Shown here: positions 1 through 7,165 of the stretch, piece after piece
Position numbering within the stretch: the first letter of the stretch is position 1
Layout: the number at the start of each line of letters is the position of its first letter
Origin: Acidiferrobacter sp.
GTDB taxonomy: Bacteria; Pseudomonadota; Gammaproteobacteria; Arenicellales; UBA868
Length of the DNA: 11,799 nucleotides
Assembly (NCBI GenBank): GCA_002694065.1
Contig: NZKZ01000031.1
Location: 1 to 11,799, forward strand
Direction: 5' to 3'
Translations under genes and position numbers: made by a program
Notes under the pieces: generated by a model
What the model was told of the DNA's origin: nothing
The model's input: the letters and a program-made list of their open reading frames with translations, nothing else
Databases searched by the model: none

Positions 1-694
1 CCCGCAATAGTTTCCTTCCCGCCGAATCGAGCCCTGAGCGTTCTCCAACGGCAAGAGCAATCAGGAGCGGTTTGTTGACGAGGGTTGAAGAACTATCCAG
101 ATGATTTCTGAAATTCAGCCGAAACCGATCTACCGCCACCCAAAGCCCAGTCTGTAAACCAGGCGACCGGCTCCCCTCACGAACGTACCCGGTTCCCTGA
201 ATACCGTTCTCGAGAAGAAAGCGCTCGTAGTCAAATCCATGCTGATTTCTATAGCCTCTTGGGGGGCGCAGTTTCACTGCCAATCGCCAACGGCTGCCAG
301 GCGTCAGCACGTTATCTGTCTCGTACCACCTTAAACGAACCGTGCGCCCGACCAACATCGACTCGACATCCAGGCTCGCTTCAAGAATCAGAAAATCAAA
401 TCGAATATGCCGTATCCCTTTCCTGGGCAAGCCGATAACTGCCCCCGAAATCTCAAGAGTCGTCTGAGAATCTGCACTACGAATACGTTGGTCTAGGGCA
501 TGGTGGTAGGCGGTGTTTCCCCAGATAACACCAAGAATAAGGAATACCCAGAGACGCAACCGCGGTCCCCAAAATAATCCGACGCCAACCACTGCAATCC
601 CGGCCAGAATTACCCAGGGAAGGAGTGAGCGCTGGAGCGTAACCGCACAGACCCCCAATGAGAACGTAACTGCCCAAACCAGACGGCGGTCCAT
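1..694 (-). CDS. comEC: ComEC/Rec2 family DNA internalization protein, N-terminal part (cut by window edge)
   Basis: This is the first 231 codons of an open frame that runs off the left edge. ComEC forms the inner-membrane channel that brings single-stranded DNA into the cytoplasm during natural transformation. Seen here: hydrophobic segments at about residues 6-19, 25-41 and 47-60, then a soluble OB-like region (DUF4131 type) with the family-typical pattern LRPPRG (142-147), GFDYERFLL (153-161) and GYVR (169-172). It is followed by ALAVGERSGLD (213-222), which in the family directly precedes the TGT-HL-AISG start of the Competence domain, lost here beyond the edge. The ATG at 694 is the natural start, with only a weak AGG upstream. 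It lies 123 bases after lolD on the same strand, an order common in gammaproteobacteria. The family usually has about 700-800 residues, so roughly two thirds is missing. The gene shows no frameshift, but intactness beyond the window is unknown. Presence does not prove competence. Confidence 0.9.
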   Translation of the reverse strand, partial: MDRRLVWAVTFSLGVCAVTLQRSLLPWVILAGIAVVGVGLFWGPRLRLWVFLILGVIWGNTAYHHALDQRIRSADSQTTLEISGAVIGLPRKGIRHIRFDFLILEASLDVESMLVGRTVRLRWYETDNVLTPGSRWRLAVKLRPPRGYRNQHGFDYERFLLENGIQGTGYVREGSRSPGLQTGLWVAVDRFRLNFRNHLDSSSTLVNKPLLIALAVGERSGLDSAGRKLLR

Positions 695-817
695 GGAACA
701 TTGACCTGGACTTCAGTGTTGAGATCAGGTCAGTGTAGTGATTAGACCCCTTTTCGCGCTGTGACTTTTTCACTCACTCGGTGCTTACCCGCTGCCAGCT
801 ACCGGCAACAAGGCAGT
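695..817 (-). other. Spacer between lolD and comEC with a possible weak promoter
   Basis: This 123-base gap holds no gene. On the minus strand a TCTAAT hexamer (rc of 741-746) matches the sigma-70 -10 box at 5 of 6 bases and would start transcription about 40 bases before the comEC ATG. No good -35 box sits 16-18 bases upstream of it. A short GC-rich stem (GCCGG-TAG-CTGGC on the minus strand) just after lolD has no following T-run, so it is not a convincing terminator. comEC may therefore be read from the upstream operon, from its own weak promoter, or both. Confidence 0.3.
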
Positions 818-1516
818 TCACTCGTTGATGGGCAGGTGGTGAAGGCTTCCCTCCCGAAGCTCGTATTGGACCGCGAGGCTTCGGGCAAACTGCAGATCAT
901 GGGTCGCCACGATGAGGGCGAGCTTCTCCGCCTCCATCAACTCCAACAAGAGTTCTTGAACCTGCGCCGCAGTCTTCTGATCCAGGTTTCCCGTCGGCTC
1001 ATCTGCCAGGACGCAATCCGGGCGGGTCACAAGGGCTCTGGCGACCGCCGCCCGCTGGCGCTCACCGCCGGATAACTCCGAGGGCTTGTGGTTAAGTCGA
1101 TGAGAGAGCCCGACTCTCTTGAGAATATGTTCTGCCTGTTCCTTTGAATCGGCTGGAGACTCTCCCCGTATCAGCAGCGGCATCGCAACATTCTCAAGAG
1201 CGGAAAACTCCGGGAGAAGATGGTGAAATTGATACACAAAACCCAGATGATGATTCCGCACGTTACCCGATTGTGCTGCAGTCAACCCCTTCAGAGTCTG
1301 ACCGGATAAAACCACTTCCCCGGACGTTGGCTCCATCAATCCGCCTAACGTATGCAGGAGTGTGCTCTTTCCGCTCCCTGAGGCCCCGACAACGGAAACA
1401 CTCTCCCCTGACCGAACGCTCAAGTTGATATCGTGGAGCACATCAACCGAGAGACCAGGCTCCGAGAAGGTGACACAAATCTCTCGGCAGGCCACGACGA
1501 TCCCTGCCTTACTCAT
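818..1516 (-). CDS. lolD: Lipoprotein-releasing system ATP-binding protein LolD
   Basis: This 232-residue ABC ATPase powers release of outer-membrane lipoproteins from the inner membrane to the carrier LolA. It works at the cytoplasmic face bound to LolC/LolE or LolF. Visible motifs: Walker A GASGSGKST (44-52), Q-loop Q96 in the YQFHHLLPEFSALENVAMP stretch (95-113), which is the LolD-type permease-contact region, signature LSGGERQ (148-154), Walker B CVLADE (168-173), D-loop GNLD (176-179) and switch His206. The length is typical. Its ATG overlaps the end of the permease gene by 8 bases (ATGAGTAA), implying translational coupling. A GAGG about 9 bases upstream can serve as ribosome binding site. 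The related MacB and FtsE ATPases are less likely, given the LolD-specific stretch and the permease neighbour. Confidence 0.96.
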   Translation of the reverse strand: MSKAGIVVACREICVTFSEPGLSVDVLHDINLSVRSGESVSVVGASGSGKSTLLHTLGGLMEPTSGEVVLSGQTLKGLTAAQSGNVRNHHLGFVYQFHHLLPEFSALENVAMPLLIRGESPADSKEQAEHILKRVGLSHRLNHKPSELSGGERQRAAVARALVTRPDCVLADEPTGNLDQKTAAQVQELLLELMEAEKLALIVATHDLQFARSLAVQYELREGSLHHLPINE

Positions 1517-2756
1517 ACCGAAGTGCCTCGGCCGGTTGGGTGCGGGATGCCCGCCAAGCCGGATATATCGTTGCGGCTAAACAAATCAGAAAAGACACCC
1601 CAGAGATCAGGTACACGTCAGGCCATTTCAGCTGGGCAGGAAAGTCGCTGATGACATAGACACTAGCGGGAAAGAACTCAATACCGAATAGATTCTCCAC
1701 CCAGGGCACTAAGGTCTCAATATTGAGAGCAGTCAGTACGCCCAGTACACCCCCAACAACGGTGCCCCCAAACCCAATGACAACCCCTTGCACGATAAAT
1801 ACCGCCATCACCTGAGAAGGCCGAAGGCCCAGGGTACGAAGAATCGCCACATCGGCGCGTTTATCGGTCACTACCATCACGAGGGTGGAGACAATATTGA
1901 ACGCTGCCACTGCAATAATCAGCAGAAGAATAACGAACATGACGCGTCTTTCAATCTTCAACGCCGTAAAGAAGTTCGCGTGCTCGCGCGTCCAGTCGCT
2001 CAAGCGGAAACTGCTGCCAAGTTGTTGGCGCAACTGCTGACTCACCAGCGGCGCCCGGTAGATCTCCTCAAGGCTTAGCCTCAGGCCGGTCACCCCTCCA
2101 TCGGTGTCCAGCAATCTGGCGGCATCGGCAAGATGAATGAGTGCGATACCCGAGTCGTATTCATACATATCCATTTCGAAGATCCCGCTCACTTCAAAAC
2201 GGCGCATTCGAGGCAGAAGCCCTGCTGGACTGATCTTTCCTTTTGGCGCAATCAAGGTAACCCGATCACCCACGCTTACACCGAGCGACCGCGCAAGTTG
2301 AGCGCCCAGCACGATGTTCCAATCACCTTCCCTGAGCGACTGCGATTCGCCAGATATCAAATGGTCAAGAATTCCTGAAACCTTTGTCTCCTCGTCTGGA
2401 ATGATGCCCCGGACCAGCACACCGGAGACCGTATTGGCGCGCGTGAGCAGGCCCTGACCATAAATGAACGGTGCCGACGCCAATACTTCCGGATGTTTAG
2501 AAACGGATTTGGTCAGCTCCGGCCAATCCTTCAACCATCCGTCTCTGGCGCTGACCGTGGCGTGGGAAGCCACGCTCAAAATGCGCTCACGCAGTTCACG
2601 CTCAAAGCCGTTCATGACGGACAGGACCGTAATTAACGCCCAAACCCCGATAGTGATACCTAGAATCGAAACCCCCGAGATAAAGGAAACGAAATGATTT
2701 CGGCGCCGTGCCCGGGTATATCGGAGACCGATAAATAACGCGACTGGACGGATCAT
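1509..2756 (-). CDS. lolC: Lipoprotein-releasing system transmembrane protein, LolC/LolE family (probably LolF)
   Basis: This 415-residue permease extracts lipoproteins from the inner membrane together with LolD. Layout: one N-terminal membrane helix (about 22-48), a periplasmic MacB-like domain (about 50-265), then three C-terminal helices (about 272-295, 316-345 and 381-400). TDKRADVAILRTLG (297-310) is the cytoplasmic coupling region that meets the ATPase. The segment at about 171-187 (PKGKISPAGLLPRMRRF) aligns by eye with the Hook loop that binds LolA in E. coli LolC. Only one permease gene is present, directly followed by lolD and then comEC, whereas E. coli has lolC-lolD-lolE. That suggests the homodimeric LolF type, though a second permease elsewhere cannot be excluded. 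GGCGAGG sits 5 bases before the ATG as a good ribosome binding site, 24 bases after lysS stops. Confidence 0.93.
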   Translation of the reverse strand: MIRPVALFIGLRYTRARRRNHFVSFISGVSILGITIGVWALITVLSVMNGFERELRERILSVASHATVSARDGWLKDWPELTKSVSKHPEVLASAPFIYGQGLLTRANTVSGVLVRGIIPDEETKVSGILDHLISGESQSLREGDWNIVLGAQLARSLGVSVGDRVTLIAPKGKISPAGLLPRMRRFEVSGIFEMDMYEYDSGIALIHLADAARLLDTDGGVTGLRLSLEEIYRAPLVSQQLRQQLGSSFRLSDWTREHANFFTALKIERRVMFVILLLIIAVAAFNIVSTLVMVVTDKRADVAILRTLGLRPSQVMAVFIVQGVVIGFGGTVVGGVLGVLTALNIETLVPWVENLFGIEFFPASVYVISDFPAQLKWPDVYLISGVSFLICLAATIYPAWRASRTQPAEALRYE

Positions 2757-2780
2757 TTCGGCCTCGCCGGCGCGAGCAGG

Positions 2781-4283
2781 CTACTCGGCAGATTCCGGAC
2801 GCATATGCGGAAAAAGCAGTACATCACGGATCGAGGGGCTATCAGTGAGGATCATTACGTACCGGTCTACGCCGAGTCCGCCCCCGGCATTAGGCGGCAA
2901 GCCATATTCCAATGCCATGACGTAGTCCGCATCATAAAACATCGCCTCTTCATCGCCCTGAGCTTTGGCTTGAGCCTGGTCCCGAAACCTCTGGGCCTGG
3001 TCTTCGGGATCATTCAGTTCTGAAAAACCGTTCGCCAACTCTCGGCCGGCGGCAAACAGTTCAAAGCGGTCGGTGAAATCCGGATCGTTATCCTGCCGCC
3101 GCGATAGCGGTGACACTTCAGCAGGGTAGCCGGTAATGAATGTGGGCGCGATCAATTTGCTTTCGACGGTTTCTTCGAAGAGTGCGAGCAGCAGTTCACC
3201 GGCTGTCTTTCCAGAGGCGTCTTCCAGGCCCACAGAAATCGCGCAGCGTGCTAGCGGCTCGGTGTCCGCACAGTCAGCAAGAGAAAGCTCCGGATTGTAT
3301 TGACAGACTGCTTCGGCCATGGTCATCCGATTGAATGCCGTTGAGAAATCGATCTTCTCTCCCTGGTAAACCAGACAGGTCTCACCGGTTACCTCTCCCG
3401 CAACTTCCCGAAGCATCTCCTCGGTGAGGTCCATATAATCGACGAAATCCACGTAGGCTTCGTTGTACTCGAGCATGGTGAACTCGGGGTTATGCTGGGT
3501 GCTCAGCCCTTCATTTCTGAAGTTCCGGTTCAATTCATAAACTTTCTCAAAGCCGCCCACCAGACACCGTTTGATTGCCAGTTCCTGAGCGACACGGAGA
3601 TAGAGATCGACATCGAGCGCATGGTGGTGGGTGACGAAAGGTCGGGCGTTCGCTCCACCCGGAATCGACTGCATAATCGGCGACTCAATTTCCAGGTAGC
3701 CTCGGCGGTCGAGAAAACGGCGCAACGCGGTGATGGTTGCCGCTCGTTTACGGAAAACCTCCCGCGACTCCTGATTTACCAGCAAATCGACATAACGGCG
3801 TCGATACCGGGTCTCAATATCAGTCAGGCCGTGGTATTTCTCCGGTAACGGATGTAGCGATTTAACCAACAGCCGAAAATCGCGAACGTTAACCGTCAGC
3901 TCACCTGTGCGGGTTTTAAACAATACGCCCGATACCCCGACAATGTCTCCGATGTCGAGTTTCTTGAAGACATTGTTGTAAATTCCTTCAGGTAGCGCGT
4001 CGCGTTGAGCGTATATCTGAATATCTCCGGACTCATCCCGAACATGAGCAAAGGCAGCTTTGCCCATCACACGACGAGTCATCAACCGTCCCGCAATACG
4101 AACCTCTATCGGATCTGCTTCGAGTGCTTCGTTTTCTTGGTTTCCAAACTTTTCCAGCAGGACAGCCGCTTCCGAGTCGCGGCGGAAGTCATTGGGAAAC
4201 GGGTTCCCGCTCTCTCGTAAGATGTTGAGTTTCGCCCGCCGCTGAGCGACCTGCTCGTTATCCGTCTCGTTAGTGTGCTTCAT
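2781..4283 (-). CDS. lysS: Lysine--tRNA ligase, class II
   Basis: This enzyme charges tRNA-Lys with lysine using ATP, in the cytoplasm. It has 500 residues from the ATG at 4283, close to the roughly 505 of E. coli LysS. The N-terminal OB-fold anticodon-binding domain covers about 60-140 (VRIAGRLMTRR, then FAHVRDESGDIQIY). The class II catalytic core follows: motif 1 region around 196-212 (GYLEIESPIMQSIPGGANARPF begins there), motif 2 FRNEGLSTQHNPEFTMLEYN (255-274) and motif 3 GGGLGVDRYVMILTDSPSIR (467-486). A GTG one codon upstream (4286) is an alternative start. GAG about 9 bases before the ATG is the likely ribosome binding site. The gene begins 13 bases after the prfB stop and ends 24 bases before the Lol permease. 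The prfB-lysS pairing is widespread in proteobacteria. Confidence 0.97.
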   Translation of the reverse strand: MKHTNETDNEQVAQRRAKLNILRESGNPFPNDFRRDSEAAVLLEKFGNQENEALEADPIEVRIAGRLMTRRVMGKAAFAHVRDESGDIQIYAQRDALPEGIYNNVFKKLDIGDIVGVSGVLFKTRTGELTVNVRDFRLLVKSLHPLPEKYHGLTDIETRYRRRYVDLLVNQESREVFRKRAATITALRRFLDRRGYLEIESPIMQSIPGGANARPFVTHHHALDVDLYLRVAQELAIKRCLVGGFEKVYELNRNFRNEGLSTQHNPEFTMLEYNEAYVDFVDYMDLTEEMLREVAGEVTGETCLVYQGEKIDFSTAFNRMTMAEAVCQYNPELSLADCADTEPLARCAISVGLEDASGKTAGELLLALFEETVESKLIAPTFITGYPAEVSPLSRRQDNDPDFTDRFELFAAGRELANGFSELNDPEDQAQRFRDQAQAKAQGDEEAMFYDADYVMALEYGLPPNAGGGLGVDRYVMILTDSPSIRDVLLFPHMRPESAE

Positions 4284-4296
4284 CACTTTTTCTCAG

Positions 4297-5395
4297 TTAC
4301 AGGCCCGCTTTCAAGCTGGCTTCAATAAACAATCCGAGCTCTCCGTCAAGAACCGCCTGCGTATTTCCTGTCTCGACTCCCGTTCGAAGGTCCTTGATGC
4401 GGGACTGATCGAGAACATAAGACCGGATCTGACTGCCCCACCCGATGTCCGCTTTGGAATCCTCGAGCTCTTGCTGCTTTTCACGCTTCTCCCGCATCTC
4501 GGCATCATACAGCCGCGCGCGAAGCATGTTCATTGCCTCGGCTCTGTTCCGATGCTGCGATCTATCATTCTGGCACTGGACTACGATCCCTGAAGGAAGA
4601 TGGGTGATCCGTACGGCTGAATCCGTACGATTAACATGCTGGCCGCCGGCACCGCTCGCTCGATACGTGTCGATTCTCAGATCCGCCGGATTGATCTCAA
4701 TCTCTACACTCTCATCTACCTCTGGATAGACAAACACCGACGCAAATGAAGTATGACGCCGATTGCCCGAGTCGAAGGGCGACTTGCGTACCAGGCGATG
4801 CACCCCCGTTTCGGTTCTCAACTTGCCAAACGCGTATTCGCCCCGGACCTGAATTGTCGCACTTTTGATCCCGGCCACCTCACCATCAGAGCGCTCGACT
4901 AATTCAGTACCCAGGCCCTCATCCTCAGCCCATCGCAGGTACATGCGCAACAGCATATCGGCCCAATCCTGCGCCTCAGTTCCTCCCGAACCCGCCTGAA
5001 TATCCACAAATGCGTTAGCGCCGTCGAGTTCGCCAGAGAACATTCTGAGAAATTCAAGTTTCTCCAGCAGTAGAAATGCTTGCTCTGTTTCGGCAGAGAT
5101 CAACTCGAGCGATTCGCTATCTTCCTCCTCGCGGGCCATTGCCAGGAGTTCGGAGGCTTCCTCCGCCTTTATCGCCAACTCATCAAGTGCGGTCGTGCTC
5201 GCCTCCAGGCTGGCGCGCTCCTGACCTAACTGTTGTGCTTCCTGCGGATCATCCCATACGTTGGGATCTTCTAGCCGGAGTAACACCTCCTCCAGGCGTT
5301 CTTTCCTGCCATCGTAGTCAAAGATACCCCCTAAGCGACTGGATTCGCTCGGCCATGTCTTTGAGGCGGTGAGAAAGCTCTGCTGTTTCTAACAT
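4297..5395 (-). CDS. prfB: Peptide chain release factor 2 (RF2), expressed by programmed +1 frameshift
   Basis: RF2 recognises the stop codons UGA and UAA and triggers peptide release on the ribosome. The gene is in two frames. Codons 1-25 start at the ATG at 5395 (MLETAELSHRLKDMAERIQS then LRGYL) and end at an in-frame UGA (5320-5318). A +1 shift on CUU continues as DYDGRKERLEEV and on to the TAA at 4297. The joined protein has 365 residues, the same as E. coli RF2. SPF at 205-207 is the UGA/UAA-reading tripeptide, and GGQ at 250-252 is the catalytic motif. Residue 246 is Ala, the common form, not the Thr of E. coli K-12. A continuous frame alone would give only a product lacking the N-terminus, so the true start must be taken through the shift. 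The gene lies 13 bases before lysS. Expression is self-regulated: low RF2 slows UGA reading and favours the shift. Confidence 0.97.
5318..5332 (-). promoter_or_regulatory. prfB programmed +1 frameshift signal
   Basis: On the minus strand this reads AGGGGG-TAT-CTT-TGA followed by C. AGGGGG (5332-5327) is the internal Shine-Dalgarno-like element, CTT (5323-5321) the slippery Leu codon, and TGA-C (5320-5317) the poorly terminating stop context at codon 26. The layout matches the E. coli prfB site, with the SD-like element three bases before CTT, the spacing known to push the ribosome forward. The UGA is therefore regulatory and does not make the gene broken. Confidence 0.97.
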
Positions 5396-5426
5396 TTGAT
5401 CATCTGTTTTTTTCGGGATAAGCGAA

Positions 5427-5470
5427 GGATACCGAAATTATCGTCAATAAGAATCCTTTGCCCGGTATCC
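5427..5470. repeat. 8-bp perfect inverted repeat GGATACCG / CGGTATCC in the prfB-pntA spacer
   Basis: The arms are 5427-5434 and 5463-5470, separated by 28 bases. Pairing can be extended outward imperfectly (AA/TT and GC/GC with bulged bases). The AT-rich interior contains the candidate prfB -35 box. It could be an operator-like dyad or a hairpin in an RNA read through the spacer. No T-run follows close enough on either strand to call a terminator. Confidence 0.45.
5442..5447 (-). promoter_or_regulatory. Possible -35 element for the prfB operon
   Basis: TTGACG on the minus strand matches the sigma-70 -35 consensus at 5 of 6 bases, about 47 bases before the prfB ATG. The best partner at 18 bases is GCTTAT (rc of 5418-5423), which matches only 3 of 6. 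GATAAT (rc of 5437-5442) is a better -10 but lacks a -35. An operon promoter must lie in this spacer or within the pntA 5' end, but the exact boxes are uncertain. Confidence 0.25.
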
Positions 5471-5507
5471 CTTGCGATTTTTAGCAATACCCCTTATGAG
5501 AGAGTCA

Positions 5508-5580
5508 AGAGGGCTTAGAGCATGTTGTCTGTATTTTAAGCATCAAGGACAATTCGAGAACCTCCTCGGAACAGCCCTCT
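5508..5580. repeat. 8-bp perfect inverted repeat AGAGGGCT / AGCCCTCT upstream of pntA
   Basis: The arms are 5508-5515 and 5573-5580, 57 bases apart. The right arm ends 13 bases before the pntA ATG, next to its weak GGAA ribosome binding site. The left arm lies just upstream of the candidate pntA -35 box. A match of this length in a 200-base spacer could arise by chance, so a function is only a guess. Confidence 0.35.
5525..5553 (+). promoter_or_regulatory. Candidate sigma-70 promoter for pntAB
   Basis: TTGTCT (5525-5530) and GACAAT (5548-5553) are spaced by exactly 17 bases and each match consensus at 4 of 6 positions. Transcription would start near 5560, giving a leader of about 34 bases before the pntA ATG. 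It is the best-spaced pair I found in this spacer but it is weak. Confidence 0.35.
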
Positions 5581-5593
5581 GGAATTTAGTCCT

Positions 5594-7165
5594 ATGATCA
5601 TTGGAGTTCCCACCGAACGCGCCCCGGAAGAGAAACGAGTTGCCTTGAGTCCCTCATCCGTCGCTGGGGCGATCAAACTTGGCTTCAAGGTCAATATCCA
5701 GGCTGGTGCCGGTATCGACGCAGGCTTCTCTGACCGGGAATACGAAGAGCATGGGGCCGAGGTGATTAGCTCTGCCCACCAGATCTATCAAACCAGCGAC
5801 GTTCTTCTCAAAATTCGCCCGCCGTTGAGTCAGGGCACCGAGAATGAGGATGAGTTCTCTCTTCTTAGACCAGGCCAGACTCTTATTTCCCTGATAGGAC
5901 CTGGACAAAACCCGGATCTGCTTAACGCCTTGGCGAAAAAAGGAATTACCGCCCTGGCGATGGATGCCGTGCCGAGGATTTCCCGCGCTCAAAAACTCGA
6001 CACGTTAAGCTCGATGGCCAACGTGGCTGGATATCGTGCTGTGGTTGAAGCGGCCACCCACTTTGGGCGCTTTTTTACCGGGCAAGTGACAGCCGCGGGG
6101 AAAGTGCCCCCTGCAAAAGTGCTGGTGATAGGCGCCGGCGTTGCTGGGCTCGCCGCAATTGGTGCTGCAACAGCGATGGGTGCGGTCGTCCGTGCATTTG
6201 ATACCCGCCCGGAAGTAAAAGAACAGGTTGAGAGTATGGGCGCGGAGTTCCTGATGCTGGACTTCGAGGAAGAAGGTTCAGGAGAAGGCGGCTACGCCAA
6301 GGTCATGAGCGAGGCGTTTATCGCTGCCGAAATGAAGTTATTCGAAGAACAGGCACGGGACGTCGATATCATCATCACAACCGCGCTAATTCCGGGCAAG
6401 CCTGCGCCCAAACTGATTCTTGCAGATACGGCCCGGCTGATGCGCCCTGGTAGCGTAGTGGTCGATCTCGCGGCCGAACAGGGCGGCAACTGCGAACTCA
6501 CCCGACCAGGCGAGGTTGTCACCGAAGATGGTATTACTGTTATCGGCTTCACGGACCTGACGAGTCGAATGGCCGCTCAATCCAGCCAGCTCTATGGAAA
6601 CAATGTGGTCCACCTTCTGACGGAATTGTGTCCCGAAAAAAATGGCGAGATCACAATCAACCTCGAGGATGAAGTTATTCGTGGACTGACCGTAGTTCAC
6701 GTCAATGAAGTGCTTTGGCCGCCACCCGCGCCTCGCCTTTCCGCGACTCCTACCCCTGCGCCTGCCCAACCGGTGGGAGCTGGACAGGCGAAACAAGAGG
6801 AAAGGAAGAAGTCCGGGTCAGCATTGGGCAGCGTACTCGCACTGGCAGTGGTGCTTGGGCTCATTCTTGGAGTTGGGGCATTTGCGCCTAAGTCCTTTAT
6901 GGGCCACTTCACAGTCTTTGTGCTGTCAGTATTCGTTGGCTGGCAGGTAATCTGGAACGTGACACCCGCGCTCCATACTCCCTTGATGAGTGTGACGAAC
7001 GCCATTAGCGGCATTATTGTCGTCGGTGCCCTTGTCCAGATGAGCTCTGGATCGGGCGTGGTAGTGGCGCTGGCGGCGGTAGCCCTGTTCGTGGCCAGTA
7101 TCAATATCTTCGGAGGCTTTTGGGTAACCCAAAGAATGCTTCGCATGTTCAGGAAGGACTCATGA
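5594..7165 (+). CDS. pntA: NAD(P) transhydrogenase subunit alpha
   Basis: With PntB this inner-membrane enzyme moves hydride from NADH to NADP+, driven by proton entry, and supplies NADPH. It has 523 residues (E. coli PntA has 510). Domain I binds NAD(H): the AlaDH/PNT N-terminal part starts at MIIGVPTERAPEEKRVALSP, then RISRAQKLDTLSSMANVAGY (128-147) and the dinucleotide-binding glycines VIGAGVAG (178-185), followed by the acidic/Arg stretch AFDTRPEVKEQ (201-211). A Pro/Ala-rich linker (377-395) joins a hydrophobic C-terminus with four likely membrane helices (about 411-430, 438-457, 467-483 and 487-507). Domain and membrane part are in one chain, unlike the split PntAA/PntAB of some alphaproteobacteria. 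The ribosome binding site is weak (GGAA, about 9 bases away). Its stop overlaps the pntB start. Confidence 0.97.
   Translation: MIIGVPTERAPEEKRVALSPSSVAGAIKLGFKVNIQAGAGIDAGFSDREYEEHGAEVISSAHQIYQTSDVLLKIRPPLSQGTENEDEFSLLRPGQTLISLIGPGQNPDLLNALAKKGITALAMDAVPRISRAQKLDTLSSMANVAGYRAVVEAATHFGRFFTGQVTAAGKVPPAKVLVIGAGVAGLAAIGAATAMGAVVRAFDTRPEVKEQVESMGAEFLMLDFEEEGSGEGGYAKVMSEAFIAAEMKLFEEQARDVDIIITTALIPGKPAPKLILADTARLMRPGSVVVDLAAEQGGNCELTRPGEVVTEDGITVIGFTDLTSRMAAQSSQLYGNNVVHLLTELCPEKNGEITINLEDEVIRGLTVVHVNEVLWPPPAPRLSATPTPAPAQPVGAGQAKQEERKKSGSALGSVLALAVVLGLILGVGAFAPKSFMGHFTVFVLSVFVGWQVIWNVTPALHTPLMSVTNAISGIIVVGALVQMSSGSGVVVALAAVALFVASINIFGGFWVTQRMLRMFRKDS

Noticed and set aside
5318..5320. In-frame TGA near the start of prfB, as if the gene were a pseudogene or contained a sequencing error
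   Set aside because: The surrounding AGGGGG-TAT-CTT-TGA-C is the known programmed frameshift site, and both frames together give a full RF2.
7120..7164. Earlier in-frame ATG for pntB
   Set aside because: It lies within the last codons of pntA, adds 15 residues absent from PntB proteins, and the ATG pair at 7162/7165 has a good ribosome binding site.
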